A DNA stretch of 7,609 bases. Origin: Acidobacteriaceae bacterium (lineage in GTDB: Bacteria; Acidobacteriota; Terriglobia; Terriglobales; SbA1). The position numbers and the translations under genes were made by a program. Where the stretch lies: assembly GCA_019237515.1 (NCBI GenBank), contig JAFAGX010000185.1, forward strand, positions 1-7,609, written 5' to 3'. The notes under the pieces are model-generated. The model searched no databases, had not been told where the DNA came from, and worked only from the letters and a program-made list of their open reading frames with translations. Positions 6,110 through 7,609 of the stretch are shown here, one piece after another (position 1 is the first letter of the stretch; the number at the start of each line of letters is the position of its first letter).

Positions 6110-6150
6110 GGGGCAGGCGCCCTCGCCTGCCCGGCGGAGCGAAGCTCCGC
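6110..6150. repeat. REP-like double hairpin
   Basis: Two perfect adjacent hairpins: GGGCAGGCG-CCCT-CGCCTGCCC (6111-6132, 9-bp stem) and GCGGAGC-GAA-GCTCCGC (6134-6150, 7-bp stem), one base apart, beginning 21 bases after the FmdB-family stop. There is no T tract. Such paired GC-rich palindromes resemble repetitive extragenic palindromes, and I recall this kind of sequence recurring in acidobacterial genomes. It may also stabilise or end the upstream transcript. The copy number cannot be seen from one window. Confidence 0.6.
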
Positions 6151-6297
6151 ACACACCGAACACAAATTTCGTCGCTCGTGAGAGGCCACACCTAACACCT
6201 CTGTGCTAAACCAATGCGGATCGTCGGAAAGCTCTCCTAAGTATTTGCCCAGCCTCTTCCGATCTACTATCCTGCGCATTCACCACGGAGATACAAC

Positions 6298-7609
6298 TTG
6301 CAAGTTGTTGCCATCCTGATTGTTTTATCTGTGCTCCCTTGCTTCGCTGACGAGCCCTCAAATATGCACCTCATGCCGATGCCCAGCAGCGTTCGCTTGG
6401 GCTCTGGCCAATTGGTGATCGACACGTCATTCACGGTTGCAATCACAAATGACAAAGATCCGCTCACTCGTCGCGCCGTGAACCTTTTCATAACCCATCT
6501 TCGGCGGCAGACCGGAATGTCGCCATTGGATATGAAAGTAACGGATTCCGCTCAAGGCACACTTGTGGTCCACGTCGATCACGCCAGCAAAGATGTGCAG
6601 GAACTCGGGGAAGATGAATCCTACACGCTTGATATAAAGAGCAGCGGCGCGGCTCTCAATGCCGCGACTTCGCTCGGGATCATGCGAGGTTTGCAGACCT
6701 TCCTGCAATTGGTTCAAACCAGTCCCCAAGGCCTCGCAGTCCCCGCGCTCACAATTCAGGATCAACCCCGATTTCCCTGGCGCGGACTAATGATCGATGT
6801 CAGTCGGCACTTCCAGCCCCTCGATGTCCTCAAGCGCAATCTCGACGGCATGGCCGCAGTGAAATTGAACGTATTCCACTGGCATCTCTCCGATAACCAG
6901 GGTTTTCGGGTGGAAAGCAAGAAATTTCCCAAGCTACAGGAGATGGGATCGGACGGCCTCTTCTACACCCAGGAACAAGTGCGGGAGGTCATCGCCTATG
7001 CGCATGATCGCGGAATTCGTGTAGTCCCCGAGTTCGATATGCCAGGACATAGCACTGCCTGGTTCGTCGGCTACCCCGAACTGGCGAGCGGGCCGGGGCC
7101 GTATCAGATCGAGCGCAAATGGGGCATTTTCGATCCCGCCATCGATCCGACCGAGGAGCGAACTTATAAGTTCCTCGACGGGTTCATCGGTGAGATGGCG
7201 AAGCTTTTCCCGGACAAGTACTTCCACATCGGCGGAGACGAAGTAAATGGCAAGCAGTGGGACGCGAATCCCAAAATTCAGGCCTTCATGCGCGCTCACG
7301 GACGCAAGAGCAATCAGGAACTGCAAGCCTACTTCAACAAGCGGGTTCAGAAACTGGTGAGCAAGCACGGAAAAACCATGGTGGGTTGGGACGAGGTTTT
7401 AAATCCTGATCTGCCGAATGATGTTGTCGTGCAATCCTGGCGCGGACAGGATTCGCTCGCGCAAGCAGCCAAGCACGGCTATCGCGGCATTCTGTCATTC
7501 GGTTATTACCTCGACCTGATGTGGCCGGCATCACGTCACTACGCCGTCGATCCAATGAGCGGCGGAGCTGCGAATCTCACGCCCGAGGAAGCGAAGCGGA
7601 TTCTCGGCG
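6298..7609 (+). CDS. Exported beta-N-acetylhexosaminidase, GH20 family (3' end cut)
   Basis: Hydrolyses terminal N-acetylglucosamine or N-acetylgalactosamine from chitin fragments, glycans or peptidoglycan pieces. 437 codons are visible. A signal peptide (about 1-17, ending PCFA before DEPS) is followed by a GH20b-type N-terminal domain (about 25-155) and the catalytic barrel starting at RGLMIDVSRHF (162-172). Key motifs are HWHLSDNQG (194-202), PEFDMPGHS (244-252), the catalytic pair D314-E315 in HIGGDEV (the Asp orients the substrate acetamido group and the Glu is the acid/base, as known for GH20), and W364 and W381 in GWDEV and QSWRG. TTG at 6298 is the only usual start after the in-frame stop at 6238, and GGAG lies 7 bases upstream. 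The signal peptide lacks Lys or Arg near its N-terminus, which is unusual. The stop lies beyond the window. Confidence 0.94.
   Translation, partial: MQVVAILIVLSVLPCFADEPSNMHLMPMPSSVRLGSGQLVIDTSFTVAITNDKDPLTRRAVNLFITHLRRQTGMSPLDMKVTDSAQGTLVVHVDHASKDVQELGEDESYTLDIKSSGAALNAATSLGIMRGLQTFLQLVQTSPQGLAVPALTIQDQPRFPWRGLMIDVSRHFQPLDVLKRNLDGMAAVKLNVFHWHLSDNQGFRVESKKFPKLQEMGSDGLFYTQEQVREVIAYAHDRGIRVVPEFDMPGHSTAWFVGYPELASGPGPYQIERKWGIFDPAIDPTEERTYKFLDGFIGEMAKLFPDKYFHIGGDEVNGKQWDANPKIQAFMRAHGRKSNQELQAYFNKRVQKLVSKHGKTMVGWDEVLNPDLPNDVVVQSWRGQDSLAQAAKHGYRGILSFGYYLDLMWPASRHYAVDPMSGGAANLTPEEAKRILG

Noticed and set aside
6254..6265. CTCTTCCGATCT, identical to the last 12 bases of a common Illumina adapter
   Set aside because: The preceding bases do not continue the adapter (C instead of G at 6253), and the ribosome site and gene just downstream are intact. 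It is probably chance, though read coverage across 6240-6270 would settle whether it marks a misjoin.
6427..7368. Minus-strand open frames within the hexosaminidase gene
   Set aside because: The opposite frame carries the complete set of GH20 motifs; these are shadows.

Overview
The window reads as a chromosomal segment of a GC-rich Gram-negative bacterium, most likely an Acidobacteriota member of the Terriglobia/Koribacter type. This placement is an inference. It rests on the arrangement pilM-pilN-pilO-pilP-pilQ with an AMIN-domain secretin, on the style of the FmdB and GH20 proteins, and on two kinds of dispersed intergenic motif (a tripled CTCTGTG-like motif and a GC-rich double hairpin) that I recall from such genomes. 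No rRNA or tRNA is present to confirm it.

Left part (1-4725, minus strand): a type IV pilus assembly operon read right to left. It begins with a small MerR/excisionase-type helix-turn-helix protein (4725-4489), followed by pilM, pilN, pilO, pilP and the 5' two-thirds or so of pilQ, which runs off the window at base 1. pilM/pilN and pilO/pilP overlap by the 4 bases ATGA, and the other gaps are 14 to 91 bases, so one transcript is likely. Together the products form the trans-envelope alignment complex: actin-like PilM in the cytoplasm, PilN and PilO in the inner membrane, PilP in the periplasm, and the PilQ secretin in the outer membrane.

Middle (4726-5235): a 510-base divergent intergenic region with no convincing gene. 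It holds the operon's probable promoter, a perfect tandem 10-bp repeat just upstream of the -35 candidate, three GAATTC sites within 87 bases, an AT-rich nested palindrome, and near doxX a dispersed CTCTGTG-type repeat.

Right part (5236-7609, plus strand): a DoxX-family membrane protein with a TTG start, a pair of overlapping hairpins, a small FmdB-type zinc-ribbon protein, a REP-like double hairpin, and the N-terminal two-thirds or so of an exported GH20 beta-N-acetylhexosaminidase, also with a TTG start, cut by the window end. These three genes have separate leaders and do not look like one pathway.

Most of the content is well-known families. The part that deserves a second look is the link between the small HTH protein at the head of the pilus operon and the direct repeats in its own upstream region, which could be a self-regulating switch for pilus assembly. 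This is a hypothesis from sequence pattern only.
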